From positions 9,062 through 73,061 of the forward strand of contig NZ_KE387190.1 in the NCBI RefSeq assembly GCF_000430665.1: a stretch of 64,000 nucleotides of DNA, written 5' to 3'. The position numbers and the translations under genes are program-made. Source of the stretch: Aquimarina muelleri DSM 19832 (GTDB taxonomy: Bacteria; Bacteroidota; Bacteroidia; Flavobacteriales; Flavobacteriaceae). Of this stretch, positions 45,354-56,400 are shown piece by piece (positions within the stretch are counted from its first letter, which is position 1; every line of letters begins with the position of its first letter). The notes under the pieces are model-generated. The model had not been told where the DNA came from and did not search any database. It worked only from the letters and a program-made list of their open reading frames with translations.

Positions 45354-45676
45354 CTAACTATTGTTTTTTATATAATGAAATCCAGATTGAGTTATTAAGT
45401 ATGTTATTAACAATTCTATAATAAAAAGTAATAGCTAATTTTAGCTAAATCTTAAAAAAAATGTAATTGGATGTAAGAGTTTTGATTTTAAGGTATCGCA
45501 AAAGCAAGATATATAGTGCTTAAAGTGTTGTGTGTAAATAAAATTACTAAAAGATTTTATTCAATAAATGTTTTTTTATTATCTATGAACCAGCTTGGTA
45601 GAGTTTGTCTGTATAGGTTATGATTTATTAATATTTTTTATAAGAACTGGATAAAACAATTTACTAAAACATTACT
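45354..45676. other. Intergenic region between nrdG and the araC terminator
   Basis: About 320 bp, AT-rich, upstream of nrdG and downstream of the AraC gene. I see no coding frame or strong hairpin before the terminator at 45677. Confidence 0.4.
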
Positions 45677-45715
45677 AAAAAGAGAGTGTTTTAATTTTTA
45701 AAACACTCTCTTTTT
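45677..45715 (-). terminator. Terminator of the CNGKC2-araC operon
   Basis: A perfect 18-bp stem (45677-45694 with 45698-45715) with a 3-base loop, containing AGAGAGTGTTTTAA and ending in T/A runs, lies about 45 bp after the AraC stop. Confidence 0.88.
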
Positions 45716-45758
45716 TTAGTAATTATTTCTAAAAAAACATTAGAAAAGAGATCATTTA

Positions 45759-46622
45759 TTATAATATAGATTTTCTATACTCTTCTGGTGTATTTCTAGT
45801 TTGATTTTTGAAAAAAGTAGAAAAATAAGAAACATTTTTAAAACCAAGCTCCATAGCTATTTCACTAACCGAATAACTAGTATGATACAGTAATCTTTGG
45901 GCTTCTATACATAAATGATTTCTAATAAAAGTTCCTGCGGTTTTACCTGCTTCTTGTTTACAAATCTTATTTAAATGATTTGTGGTAATATTTAATAGAA
46001 AAGCATATTCAGATGGAGCTTTTTTGTTTTTATAATGAATCTCTATTAATTTCTGAAATGCAGAAATCCTGCTTTTTCCTAAAGTATTTCGTTCTATTGT
46101 TTTTTCTGGTCGATGACTTCGTTCAAATTCAAACAATATAATGTTTAGATACGACCGTAAAGCTTTCTTTGTATGTTTTGCATAATAAATATATTCTTTA
46201 TATAATAAATCCATAATATGTATCCATTTTTCCTGTTGACTATTTTCAAAAGTTATAGAAGGGATCGTATGATCCTTTATAAAGGAAAATTCATTGAGCA
46301 CATTATTATTATATCTTAAAGAAAAAAAATCTTCTGTAAAACATATAACCTTTCCTTTTGCATTATCATCAATTCTAATACTACTTACACTACCAGGTTT
46401 AATAATCAATATTTGTTTTGAATCTACAGGAATAGTAAATTCATCAATTACTACAGATCCCGAGGCTTTTTCTATATATATGATAGAATAAAAATCTTGG
46501 ATATGTGGTAGCTTTAATTTAGGAAATTGCTCTATAATATCATATAATTCACAGATACAAAAATCGTCAATATTGCTATCGAAAAACCCAATAGTGCAAG
46601 CCATAAGACCTCTGGTTTGCAT
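45759..46622 (-). CDS. AraC-family transcription regulator of the isonitrile cluster
   Basis: This 287-residue regulator has an N-terminal cupin-like sensor domain (about residues 20-150) and a C-terminal pair of helix-turn-helix motifs: LLNITTNHLNKICKQEAG and YSVSEIAMELGFKNVSYFSTFFKNQTRNTPEEYR. It follows the second CNGKC gene by 16 bp and diverges from the isonitrile genes. It probably controls them in response to metal or the isonitrile product, like AraC regulators of siderophore genes; this is inference. Confidence 0.85.
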   Translation of the reverse strand: MQTRGLMACTIGFFDSNIDDFCICELYDIIEQFPKLKLPHIQDFYSIIYIEKASGSVVIDEFTIPVDSKQILIIKPGSVSSIRIDDNAKGKVICFTEDFFSLRYNNNVLNEFSFIKDHTIPSITFENSQQEKWIHIMDLLYKEYIYYAKHTKKALRSYLNIILFEFERSHRPEKTIERNTLGKSRISAFQKLIEIHYKNKKAPSEYAFLLNITTNHLNKICKQEAGKTAGTFIRNHLCIEAQRLLYHTSYSVSEIAMELGFKNVSYFSTFFKNQTRNTPEEYRKSIL

Positions 46623-46638
46623 TTTAATATATTTAGGT

Positions 46639-47052
46639 TTATGTTAATAATAAGTAGTATATATAAACAAAAGAAAGTATACGTCGAGGAGGATGAAATA
46701 CAAAAGTTTTATAGAAATAATTATAAAGTGAATTAAAAGATATAATTTCTCCTGTTTTTATAGACTGTAAATAAAGAGTTGACTGTGCTTTCATAGGAAT
46801 AAATAAAAAAGCTTCAATTTCTATTTCCTTACAGTTAGGTATTTGTTTAGAAGAAGTGTTTTTTCTATATTTTTCAAACCTGGAAGACAGTATACATTTT
46901 CCATGGCAATCAGAAATCTTATCAAATCGATTTACACATTCATTTTTAGAAATATAGTCTTGATTGATATAAAAATCAATTAATATCCACATATTAAATG
47001 CAATCTGATTTAAAAACAGGAGACAAAAAAACATGGATATCAGTTTTGTCAT
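46639..47052 (-). CDS. Small membrane-anchored CNGKC-family protein, paralogue 2
   Basis: This 137-residue protein has an N-terminal hydrophobic segment (ISMFFCLLFLNQIAFNMWILI). The motif INQDYISKNEC-x9-CHGKCIL has His in place of Asn, and FHPPRRIL lies near the C-terminus, followed by a further hydrophobic stretch. It is co-transcribed with the AraC gene, divergent from the isonitrile genes. Function unknown; envelope copper handling inferred from the three shared contexts. Confidence 0.72.
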   Translation of the reverse strand: MTKLISMFFCLLFLNQIAFNMWILIDFYINQDYISKNECVNRFDKISDCHGKCILSSRFEKYRKNTSSKQIPNCKEIEIEAFLFIPMKAQSTLYLQSIKTGEIISFNSLYNYFYKTFVFHPPRRILSFVYIYYLLLT

Positions 47053-47324
47053 TTTTATTAATAATTAAGAGATACATTTATATATTAACAATAACTAATA
47101 ATATCTTCTATTGAACATCCAAGGTAAATACTTTCTTCTTTTTAAAACAGTTTCTAAACATAAATTTAAGCTATTTAATAAAGGATTGATTGGTTTTTGA
47201 AAAACATTCCCTTTTTTATGATATTCTTAGATTGATTATCGAGAAATATTTCTTTTTTTTTAGAATGATTAGCTCATCATATAATAAGAAATTTACCATA
47301 GAAAACAAATCATATTTTATAGTA
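47053..47324. other. Divergent promoter region of the isonitrile cluster
   Basis: About 270 bp between CNGKC2-araC and the acyl ligase. It must hold both promoters. I see neither the ATGAY-N4-RTCAT operator nor a clean TAnnTTTG box. An in-frame reading from 47190 exists but encodes no recognisable domain before the ligase. Confidence 0.45.
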
Positions 47325-48908
47325 ATGAATCATGATGAGGTAATAAAAAAGACTTTGGCAGACACTACTGTTTTATTGTCTAAATCTTATAAGGATAAAA
47401 CAGCAATTATAGCTCAGGATATATCTTTAACTTATTTAGAATTTGATCAACATACCAATCAAATTGCTAATGGATTGTTGAAAGAGGGGATTAAACCAGA
47501 GGCTCGCATTGTTTTTTTAGGAAAAGATACTCATATTAATTATGAAGTTTTATATGGGTGTGCAAAAGCAAAAGCAGTTCTTGTGCCTATTAATTGGCGA
47601 TTGAGCCCCCAAGAGATTTTAACCATTATAGAGGATGCAGAAGCAGAAATCCTTTTTGTAGATCAAGCGTTTTATGCAATCATCTCACAGATAGAACAAC
47701 AACTTATAGGTCTTACTAAAATTATAGGGTATAACAAACCACATTCTTCTTGGAGTGATTACACACAATGGAGATCTGTACAAGAAAAGACACCTCCTAA
47801 TCTGTTATATGATACAGAGGACGTTGTGTTACAAATGTATACTAGTGGCACTACAGGAAAACCAAAAGGAGTTCAATTATCAAACGATAGTTTTTTTAGA
47901 CTTCTGGATACTATGCAATCAAAACATAATGACTTATGGATGGATATTAATGGTACTGATATCCTTTTACATTGTGTCCCCTTTTTTCATATAGGAGGTT
48001 TGTGGTGGGGAGTTCAAAGTTTAATTGCAGGAGCAACCCTCATAATGCAAGAAACATTTATAGCATGGCAAGCGCTCGAGTATATAGAAAAATATAAGAT
48101 TACTAAAATGGCAATGGTTCCAGCAATGTTGCAGTTTATGCTATCAGAGCCCAATTCTGATATAGCAGACCTATCGTCATTAAAAGGTTTTCTTTATGGA
48201 GGTTCGCCAATTAACCCTCCGCTTATGCGTCGTGCAATAGGAATCTTGAATTGTGATTTCTATCAGATTTATGGCATGACAGAAACAGGTAATATGGCAG
48301 TTTGTTTAAGACCAGAGGATCATATTGATATCAGCAAAGATTGTATAAAAGCTGCAGGAAAACCATTACCTGGAGTAGTAATAAAAGTAGTCACTCCCGA
48401 TTTTATAGATGTGCCATTAGGTACTATTGGTGAGATATGTATACAATCTCCTTCTAATATGGTTGGTTACTGGAAAAGAGAAGAAGCTACAAAAAATACA
48501 TTAATAGATGGGTGGATACGCACTGGCGATGCTGGGTATATTGATGCAGATGGATATGTATATATCTGTGATCGTATTAAAGATATGATCATTTGTTCAG
48601 GAGAAAATATATACCCTGCAGAAATAGAAGCTGTATTGAGTGAGCATTCGGCAATAGAAGAAATAGCTGTTATCGGAATCCCTGATGAACGTTGGGGAGA
48701 AACAGCTAAAGCTTTTATAGTTCTTAATGCTGGGTACTCCCTCAAAAAACGTGAATTAATAAACTATGCCAGAGGAAAAATAGCAGATTATAAAATTCCA
48801 CAATCTATAGAGATTGTAGAGGCATTGCCTAGGAATTCTAGTGGAAAAATCATGAAACGTGTATTACGAGAGCCCTATTGGGAAAAAAAAGAACGATTAG
48901 TAAATTAA
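47325..48908 (+). CDS. Acyl-AMP/acyl-ACP ligase, ScoC/FadD10-like
   Basis: This adenylate-forming enzyme activates a fatty acid for the carrier protein. From the ATG at 47325 (MNHDEVIKKTL) it has 527 residues; the frame is open to 47190 but the extra 45 codons are low-complexity. Motifs: YTSGTTGKPKGVQ near residue 172, YQIYGMTETGN, GWIRTGDAGYIDADGYVYICDR and SSGKIMKR (A10 lysine). In actinobacterial isonitrile pathways this is ScoC or FadD10, which loads the acyl chain on ACP. It starts the operon, 18 bp before the ScoE-like gene. Confidence 0.88.
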   Translation: MNHDEVIKKTLADTTVLLSKSYKDKTAIIAQDISLTYLEFDQHTNQIANGLLKEGIKPEARIVFLGKDTHINYEVLYGCAKAKAVLVPINWRLSPQEILTIIEDAEAEILFVDQAFYAIISQIEQQLIGLTKIIGYNKPHSSWSDYTQWRSVQEKTPPNLLYDTEDVVLQMYTSGTTGKPKGVQLSNDSFFRLLDTMQSKHNDLWMDINGTDILLHCVPFFHIGGLWWGVQSLIAGATLIMQETFIAWQALEYIEKYKITKMAMVPAMLQFMLSEPNSDIADLSSLKGFLYGGSPINPPLMRRAIGILNCDFYQIYGMTETGNMAVCLRPEDHIDISKDCIKAAGKPLPGVVIKVVTPDFIDVPLGTIGEICIQSPSNMVGYWKREEATKNTLIDGWIRTGDAGYIDADGYVYICDRIKDMIICSGENIYPAEIEAVLSEHSAIEEIAVIGIPDERWGETAKAFIVLNAGYSLKKRELINYARGKIADYKIPQSIEIVEALPRNSSGKIMKRVLREPYWEKKERLVN

Positions 48909-48926
48909 TAACCTATTAAAAACTTT

Positions 48927-49811
48927 ATGGAAACCACACAAAAAATTAATATTAAAGAGGCGAAACCTAATGAGATAGGTGGAATTATTACTGGAATAGA
49001 TATAAGAGATTTATCACCAGAAAGCGAAGAGATTATAGAAATAAGAAGAGCTATTTACAGAAACAAATTAGTGGTAATTAGGAATCAGGATTTTACCCCA
49101 TCACAGTATGTAGATTTTACAAAAAAGCTAGGAACTCCTCAGGTCTATTTTCAAAAAAATTATCATCATCCTGATTTTCCAGAAATTTTTGTATCCTCTA
49201 ATGTAAATAAAGAAGGGGAGAAGGTAGGAGTTGCAGGAACAGGACATTATTGGCATACAGACTGTCAGTTTGAACAAAATCCTTTGTCATTCACGTCTAT
49301 TACCCCTATAATTATTCCAAAAACAATAAGAGAAACACGTTATATTAATATGCATCAAGTATATAATAACCTTCCTGATCATCTCAAAGAATTTGTAAAA
49401 GATGCGACTCTTATTCATGGAGGAAATAACAGATATAAAGTAACGCCAGAGGATATCGATAAATCAATACAACAGCTTATCGATAAAATGAACGAAATGG
49501 TTCCTTTTGTAAAACATCCTGCTGTAATTGAGCACCCCGTAACAGGAGATAAAATACTATATGCAAGTAGAGGTTTTACCATGAAATTTGATGGGATTTC
49601 TTATGAAGAAAATCAAAAAATATTAAATGAATTATTTGATTTTATAGAGAAAAAAGAACATATACATGCTCACTCATGGGAAAAAGGAGATCTTATTATT
49701 TGGGATAATAGATATTTATTACACATGTCATCGCCTCTTGCTGCTGGAGATAAAAGCAAAAGTTACCGTATTGGGATTTATGATGATCAACCTTTTTATG
49801 TAGGACTGTAA
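48927..49811 (+). CDS. Fe(II)/2-oxoglutarate oxygenase, ScoE/Rv0097-like isonitrile synthase
   Basis: ScoE oxidises and decarboxylates an N-carboxymethyl-3-amino acid to a beta-isonitrile acid. The 294-residue TauD-fold protein has iron ligands His110, Asp112 (YWHTDCQF) and His266 (YLLHMSSP), and the 2-oxoglutarate arginine Arg281 (SYRIGIYDD). It shares with Rv0097, as I recall that sequence, YRNKLVVIRN, NYHHPDFPEIFVSS and an arginine-containing PKTIRETRYINM in place of the GGDT of ordinary TauD. The FcoT-like gene follows 7 bp later, the same neighbour as in mycobacteria. Confidence 0.88.
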   Translation: METTQKINIKEAKPNEIGGIITGIDIRDLSPESEEIIEIRRAIYRNKLVVIRNQDFTPSQYVDFTKKLGTPQVYFQKNYHHPDFPEIFVSSNVNKEGEKVGVAGTGHYWHTDCQFEQNPLSFTSITPIIIPKTIRETRYINMHQVYNNLPDHLKEFVKDATLIHGGNNRYKVTPEDIDKSIQQLIDKMNEMVPFVKHPAVIEHPVTGDKILYASRGFTMKFDGISYEENQKILNELFDFIEKKEHIHAHSWEKGDLIIWDNRYLLHMSSPLAAGDKSKSYRIGIYDDQPFYVGL

Positions 49812-49818
49812 ACATAAT

Positions 49819-50358
49819 ATGTCTATGAAAACGATAGCCCAAAAAAAACCAAGCCAAATCACAATAGATGATGGGTTTGTTAAAAAAATACTGCGCCCCT
49901 ATAGAGAAGATACAAGTTATCTAAAAAAAGCAGTTTTTGAATATGATAAGGATTCTAACGAATATCCGATCGTAAAAGGAGATTTTGAGATTAAAGAGTC
50001 TTGTTATATTGATGATACAGGTCATTTTAATGCTGTAGAATTTAATATTTGCTTTAACCAAATAGGGTATACGTATCTTGGATATTCTATTAAAGAAGGG
50101 TTGATTCCTGAACTAGAAGGGTTTTCTAAAAACAATGGCAATGAGTTTTTTGAAAAACAATTATCACATTTCCTAATTGTAAATATTCAATCATCTTATA
50201 AAAGACCTATTAATTCGGATCAATTTTATGGAGAGGTTGGGATTAAGACTATTACCAAAAAAGCGAGTTGTACATTCATTATAATGTCTTGTAAATATTA
50301 TGATGATGATGGTGGTAGATCCTTTGGCGAGATTACATTAGCAATTTTAAATCCTTAG
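49819..50358 (+). CDS. FcoT/ScoD-like hotdog thioesterase
   Basis: ScoD/FcoT adds glycine to an alpha,beta-unsaturated acyl-ACP and releases the product. The 179-residue protein has the signature DDTGHFNAVEFNICFNQIGY, matching the GHFNAVE-x3-CFNQ of Rv0098 as I remember it, then KQLSHFLIVNIQSSYKRPIN and a C-terminal DDDGGRSFGEITLAILN. This family is narrow and nearly always tied to isonitrile synthesis, so it is strong evidence for the pathway. A hairpin separates it from the megasynthase. Confidence 0.88.
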   Translation: MSMKTIAQKKPSQITIDDGFVKKILRPYREDTSYLKKAVFEYDKDSNEYPIVKGDFEIKESCYIDDTGHFNAVEFNICFNQIGYTYLGYSIKEGLIPELEGFSKNNGNEFFEKQLSHFLIVNIQSSYKRPINSDQFYGEVGIKTITKKASCTFIIMSCKYYDDDGGRSFGEITLAILNP

Positions 50359-50378
50359 AAAACAAAATTTTATAAACA

Positions 50379-50421
50379 AAAAATGAATAGTAGTATTAAT
50401 CTGATACTACTATTCATTTTT
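50379..50421 (+). terminator. Intra-cluster hairpin before the megasynthase gene
   Basis: A perfect 18-bp stem (50379-50396 with 50404-50421) with a 7-base loop and flanking A/T runs lies in the 102-bp gap. It is built like a factor-independent terminator, so the downstream gene needs partial read-through or its own promoter. Confidence 0.75.
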
Positions 50422-50460
50422 GATTGAGCATAATACTTATTCTTTTTATTCTGTAAAAAA

Positions 50461-53400
50461 ATGGCTATATATCCTATTATTGAAAAACTTAGAAACAGTA
50501 AAATAACATCAAGAGTAGATGTGTTTACAGAGTATATACAAATATTACTAGCTGAATTTTTGGAATTCGATGATAAAAACGAAATAGCAATTGATCAAGA
50601 TTTTGTAGAATTAGGAATAAGTTCTATGGAAGCAGTAAATTTTAAAATACATCTAGAAACGGAGCTAGAATGTTCTTTAAAAACTACTTTATTTTTTGAT
50701 TATCCCACATTAGATCTTTTAGTTCATTATATACTAAAAGATGTTTTAATACTTGATATTGAAGAGTCTGAGACAGAAAAAAAACCACTTCAAGAAAAAC
50801 AAAACTCATCAATTGTATTAGAAAAAGACGAAGACCAGATTGTTATTATTGCAATGGATAGTATGTTTCCAGAGGCAATGAATCCTAATGAATTGTGGCA
50901 AAAATCTATTACAAATCAAAACATAGATCAAGATGCGATAAATGAATCATTTTTGTTTAATGAATTTCCTGTCATAACATATCAAGAACAATTGTCATCC
51001 TTAGGGATAACCGAAGAGGTATTTATAAAAATGCCTAAACAACAAAAAATAGCCTACACTACAATTAGTAATGCTATAAATGCATATGCTATTTCTTTAG
51101 ATGAATTAATTGCATCAAAAACAGGAGTGTTTTTTGTATCTGATAGAGGAATAGAAGATCTTTCTGTAAATACTCCATATCAAATACCATTATCCAATGA
51201 GATCTCATTTAGATTAAACCTTAATGGCCCTAGTGAAATTATTAATACATTTTGTACCAGTATCTATGTGGCTATGCACAGAGCAATACAGAGTATACAA
51301 GCAGAAGAATGTGAGCAAGCAATTATAGGGGGAGTAAATATAATTTCTAAAAAAACATTCCAAATTCAAGCAAATCAAAAGGTATATAACGATTTGTTAA
51401 GTTATAATAATAAAATGCTTAGTTTTAGTGATGAGGCAAATGGATTTGTAAGAAGCGAAGGAGCGGGAGCAATGATATTAACAACATTGTCCAAAGCATT
51501 AAAAAACAATGCTAATATCCTAGCAATTGTAAAAGCCACAACTGTTGCGCATGGAGGAAAAAACTTTTCTATGGAAGCTCCAAAAGCAATAGGAATAAAA
51601 AATACCATTACATCATGTATTCAAAAATCTAATATAGAAGTAGATACGATAGATTATATAGAGGCACATGGTATTGCAAATCCTCTTGCTGATGCTATTG
51701 AATTATCTTCAATACATGATAGTTATACCTCGTTTAGCAATCAACAAGATAAAAAATGGCATATCAGTACCGTAAAACCTGTAGTAGGTCATCCCGAGTT
51801 AGTCTCAGGACTAGCTTCGTTAGTAAAAGCAATAAAAGCATTTGAGTATGAAATGATTCCTGGGGTAAAGAACCTGCAAACTATAAATACGGAGATCCCT
51901 ACAGATAGTAATTTATCAATTCAAAAAGAAACAATCCCGTGGAAAAAAACTCCTTACCCAAAACGTGTAGCGCTCAATAGCTATGCGATTGGAGGGGTAA
52001 ATGCACATGTGATTTTAGAAAAATACAATAATATAACGATTAATAAGCAAGCAGAATTACTAGAAAAAAATATAAAAAAACCTGAAAAAGCGATAATCTC
52101 CTCAGAAAAAGTAGATAAAACGATTATATCCAATACCTTATTAGAAGTTTTTAATTTGGAATTAGAAAAACTAGACCTCTCTATTTCTCCTATGGAGTAT
52201 GGTTTTGATTCTATAAAGATGATACAATTCATTAGACGAATAAATGAAAAACTTTGGATAGATATAAAAATAGGCGAAGCATTGGGAGTAAATAGTTTTG
52301 AAGATTTTTTTCAATTAATAGCAACAAAGAAACAAGTAACTCCATCAAACCTAGAAACTATACCTACTGAGTTAAGCATGTCTCATGATTTTTCTCATAA
52401 AGTGACCTTGTTTCAAAAAGGACTTTGGTTAGTTCACGAGTTAGACCCCTCATCAAGTACTTATAATTTACCGATTATCTTTTTAATAAAAAAAGATATC
52501 CAATCCAATATCGTATTACAAGCCTTAGCTTTTTTATTAGAAAAGCATCCTGTTTTGAGAGTGTATTTTCAAAATGAAAATGAACAGGTTATTCAAAAAA
52601 TACATCCGATATCTCACTGTTTAGATATCGATCAAAGTACCTTTACAAGCACACCCGAAGAAGAATTTAAGAAATTAACAAGAATACCTTTTGATTTAGA
52701 ACAAGACTGTTTACTAAGAGTATATATTAGAACGGATAAAAATAACGGGCAACAATTTTTGGTATTCATAATACATCATACAATTTTAGACGGATTATCA
52801 GGAACACTATTTATGAAACTCTTCTGGGAGGTATACTATACCATAGAAAAGGGAGAAAAAAATAGATTAGGGAAAACGAATACTCATTTTTTTGATTTTG
52901 TAACCTGGGAACATCAATATATGAAGAGCTCTCAGGCAGATACCGATTTGTCCTGGTGGAAAAAGCAGTTAACAAATATTACACCTTTACAATTACCTTA
53001 TGATCACATTCAGAATATAGCAATACCACATCAAGACAAAGAAATCATAAGTACTCAAATCAAAGGAGTAGTGTTACAAGAACTAAAGGATACTGCTATT
53101 AGGATGAAGGTAAGTTTATCTGTATTGTTAATGGCAGGTTTTAAGATACTACTACATAAATTAACCCAACAAGATGATATAACTATTGCTACTCCCACAG
53201 AAGGTAGACAAAAAACAATATATGAAGATAGTTTAGGGTGTTTTGTAAATGTCATTTTGATGAGATCAGAACTCGATACTCAAAAAACAGTATTACAAAA
53301 TGTTTTGAGTGTAAAAGAATGCTTTTTATCAAGCTTGGATCATGCAGCATATCCCTTAACAGGTTTACTTGCTGAGTTATCAGAAGGACAAGAAAGATCA

Positions 53401-56400
53401 AATGAATTTAATATAAATGTATCATATACTTATCAAAATATTTTTGATACAATTCTAGATACCACACTTCTAGGAGATACTATTGTGCCAATATACGACG
53501 TATATCAAGAAACACAAGATGAGTATGCAATGGAGGTATATGATTTTAGAGACACATTACAAGTAAATTTTAAGTATAAAAAACTTCTTTTTGAAAAGAA
53601 AACAATAGAAAAGCATTTGAAATATTTCATGCGTATTATCGATCAGATTACGACCAATGAAAAACTTCTACTAGCTGATATAGAGGTGCTTTCTAAAGAA
53701 GAAAAAACAATGTTTTTAACTAATTTTGATAAAACTAATATCGGATATTCAAAAGAAAAGACATTGATAGATTTGTTTGAAGAACAAGTGAAATCTACTC
53801 CCGATCATGTTGCATTAACTTATATAGACCAGCATATAAGCTATGGAGAACTTAATGCAAAAGCAAATCAACTAGCCAATTTTTTAAGAACAAAAGGAGT
53901 CGCCCAGAAGGATAAAGTAGTTCTCTGTATCGATAGATCGATAGAGATGATGGTGAGTGTTTTGGCAGTTGTAAAAACAGGAGCCACATATGTTCCGGTA
54001 GATCCTTCATATCCAATAGAACGGATCAAGTATAGTATCGACGATGCAAAACCTCAAGCTATTATTTGTACTCCTGTTTTATCTAAGCTTATAAAAGAAA
54101 TAGATACCTTGTCTGTTATTATTGCTGATTTAGAGAATAAAGAGATTGCAAAAGAAGCATCCGAAAATTTAGACCTCACTATAAGCCCGGAAGATGCTTT
54201 ATACATAATTTATACATCTGGCACCACAGGATACCCAAAAGGAGTTGTGATTACCCATAAAAACGTAGTTCGTTTATTAAAAACAGATCAAGCACTATTT
54301 GATTTTAATAAAAATGATGTATGGACACTCTTTCATTCCTATTGTTTTGATTTTTCGGTGTGGGAGATGTATGGAGCCTTGTTGTTTGGTGGCCGTTTAG
54401 TAATTGTCCCTGATTATGTGAGGAAAGATACAATTTCGTTTTATAAACTATTAGCATCTGAGAACGTAACCATACTTAACCAGACTCCATCCTCTTTTTA
54501 TGCATTACAAGATCAAATAGATATATATCCAGAAGAATTAAATACGAGGTATGTCATTTTTGGTGGAGAAGCATTACAACCAGCATTATTAAAACAATGG
54601 CATATCAAATATCCAAATTGTAAAATGGTCAATATGTATGGAATTACAGAAACAACCGTACATGTCACCTATCAAAAAATTACAGCTACAGAAATTAATG
54701 AAGGAGCGAACATTATTGGAGTTCCAATTCCAACACTTAGTTGTTATGTGTTAGATAAAAATATGAATTTGCTACCTAATGGCGTAGCAGGAGAATTGTA
54801 TGTAGGAGGAGAAGGAGTAGCAAAAGAATATCTAAATAACCCCCAGCTTACCAAAGAACGTTTTGTTAGTAATCCTTTTCAAAAACATACCCGATTATAT
54901 AAAACTGGAGATATTGTTAAATACAATTATAAAAATCAGTTAGAGTATATTGGTAGAATAGACGAGCAAGTAAAAATAAGAGGCTATAGAATCGAATTAG
55001 CCGAAATAGAAAATGTATTGCTCAAAAATCCTAATGTACTACAATGCGTAGTTCTTGTCAAAGAAGTATCAAAAGATAACAAACAAATTATTGCGTATAT
55101 AAAACAGAAAGAAGTTGTAGATAAAAAGGAGGTTTTTGAATTCCTTGAGAGTCAAATTCCGCACTATATGATTCCAAATTCTATATGTTTAATAGATGAG
55201 TTTGTGTTGACTTCTAATGGTAAAATTGATAAGAAAAAATTACCATTACCCGATTTTACAGGAATAGAACAAAACTATATCGCGCCTACAAATGATCTCG
55301 AAAAAAAAATAGTAACAATTTTTAAAGAGATATTAGAAATAGAAAAAGTAGGAGTTTTAGATAGTTTTTTTGAATTAGGAGGACATTCACTTTTAGTAAT
55401 GAAAGCGATACATAAAATAAATACAATTGTACATTCTAAGCTGGCTGCAAAAGACCTGTTTAAGTTTCCTACTCCTCAAGAACTTGCAGTATGTATAAAA
55501 AATGGAACGAGTACGGATCAAGCAGTAAACTTAGAAGAAGAAATACAATTTGATCCTACAGTTCATTTTCCGTTAACCAAATTTGTTTTCCCAACAACGC
55601 CTCAACATATTTTTGTAACAGGAAGTACAGGGTTTGTAGGGGCATTTTTACTTCGCGAGTTATTAGAAAACACCAGTGCTCAATTATATTGTTTGACAAG
55701 AGCAAACTCTAAAGAAGAGGCCTTTTTAAAAATCAAAAACGTAATGACTGCGTATGATTTGTGGTTGGATGAGTATGCAATACGAATACAGAGTATGGTA
55801 GGCGATATCGGAACGCCATTACTAGGGCTAAGCCCTGAAACATTTGATGAATTATGTACAACCATTGATGTGATTTATCACAATGCCGCACATATGAATC
55901 ATATGGCAACCTACCAAGATCTTAAACCTGCCAATGTAGAAGGCACGCTAGAGATTATTAAATTAGCATCAAAGCATAAAATAAAACCTTTACATTATAC
56001 TTCTACACTAGCGGTTTTTAATAACACAGTTCGTAAAGAATTTCAAATAATAACAGAAAAAAGCACATCAGAAAACGAGATCCATTATGAAAGCGATGGA
56101 TATCCTACAAGTAAATGGGTTAGTGAAAATGTAATTTTAAAAGCACAAAAAGCAGGGTTACCTTGCGTTATTTATAGATTAGGATTAACAACTGGAGATA
56201 GTATAAAAGGTAGATTAGATAATAAACAATGGTTTTATGGGTTTATAAAGAGTTGTATTACAGTAGGAGCTATGATTAATCAAGATCTAAATATAAAATT
56301 ACCTATGATGCCTGTGGATATTGTTGCGAAATCTTTGGTATATTTATCTCTCCAAAAAAATGCGTTAAACCAAACTTTTCATTTGGTAGGAAAACCATCT

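Noticed and set aside
45375..45388. Operator for nrdG
   Set aside because: Only one half-site (ATGA) is present at the expected position; the other half does not match RTCAT.
47190..47324. Longer start of the acyl ligase
   Set aside because: The extra 45 codons are Phe/Ile-rich with no domain, and ligase homology begins after the ATG at 47325.
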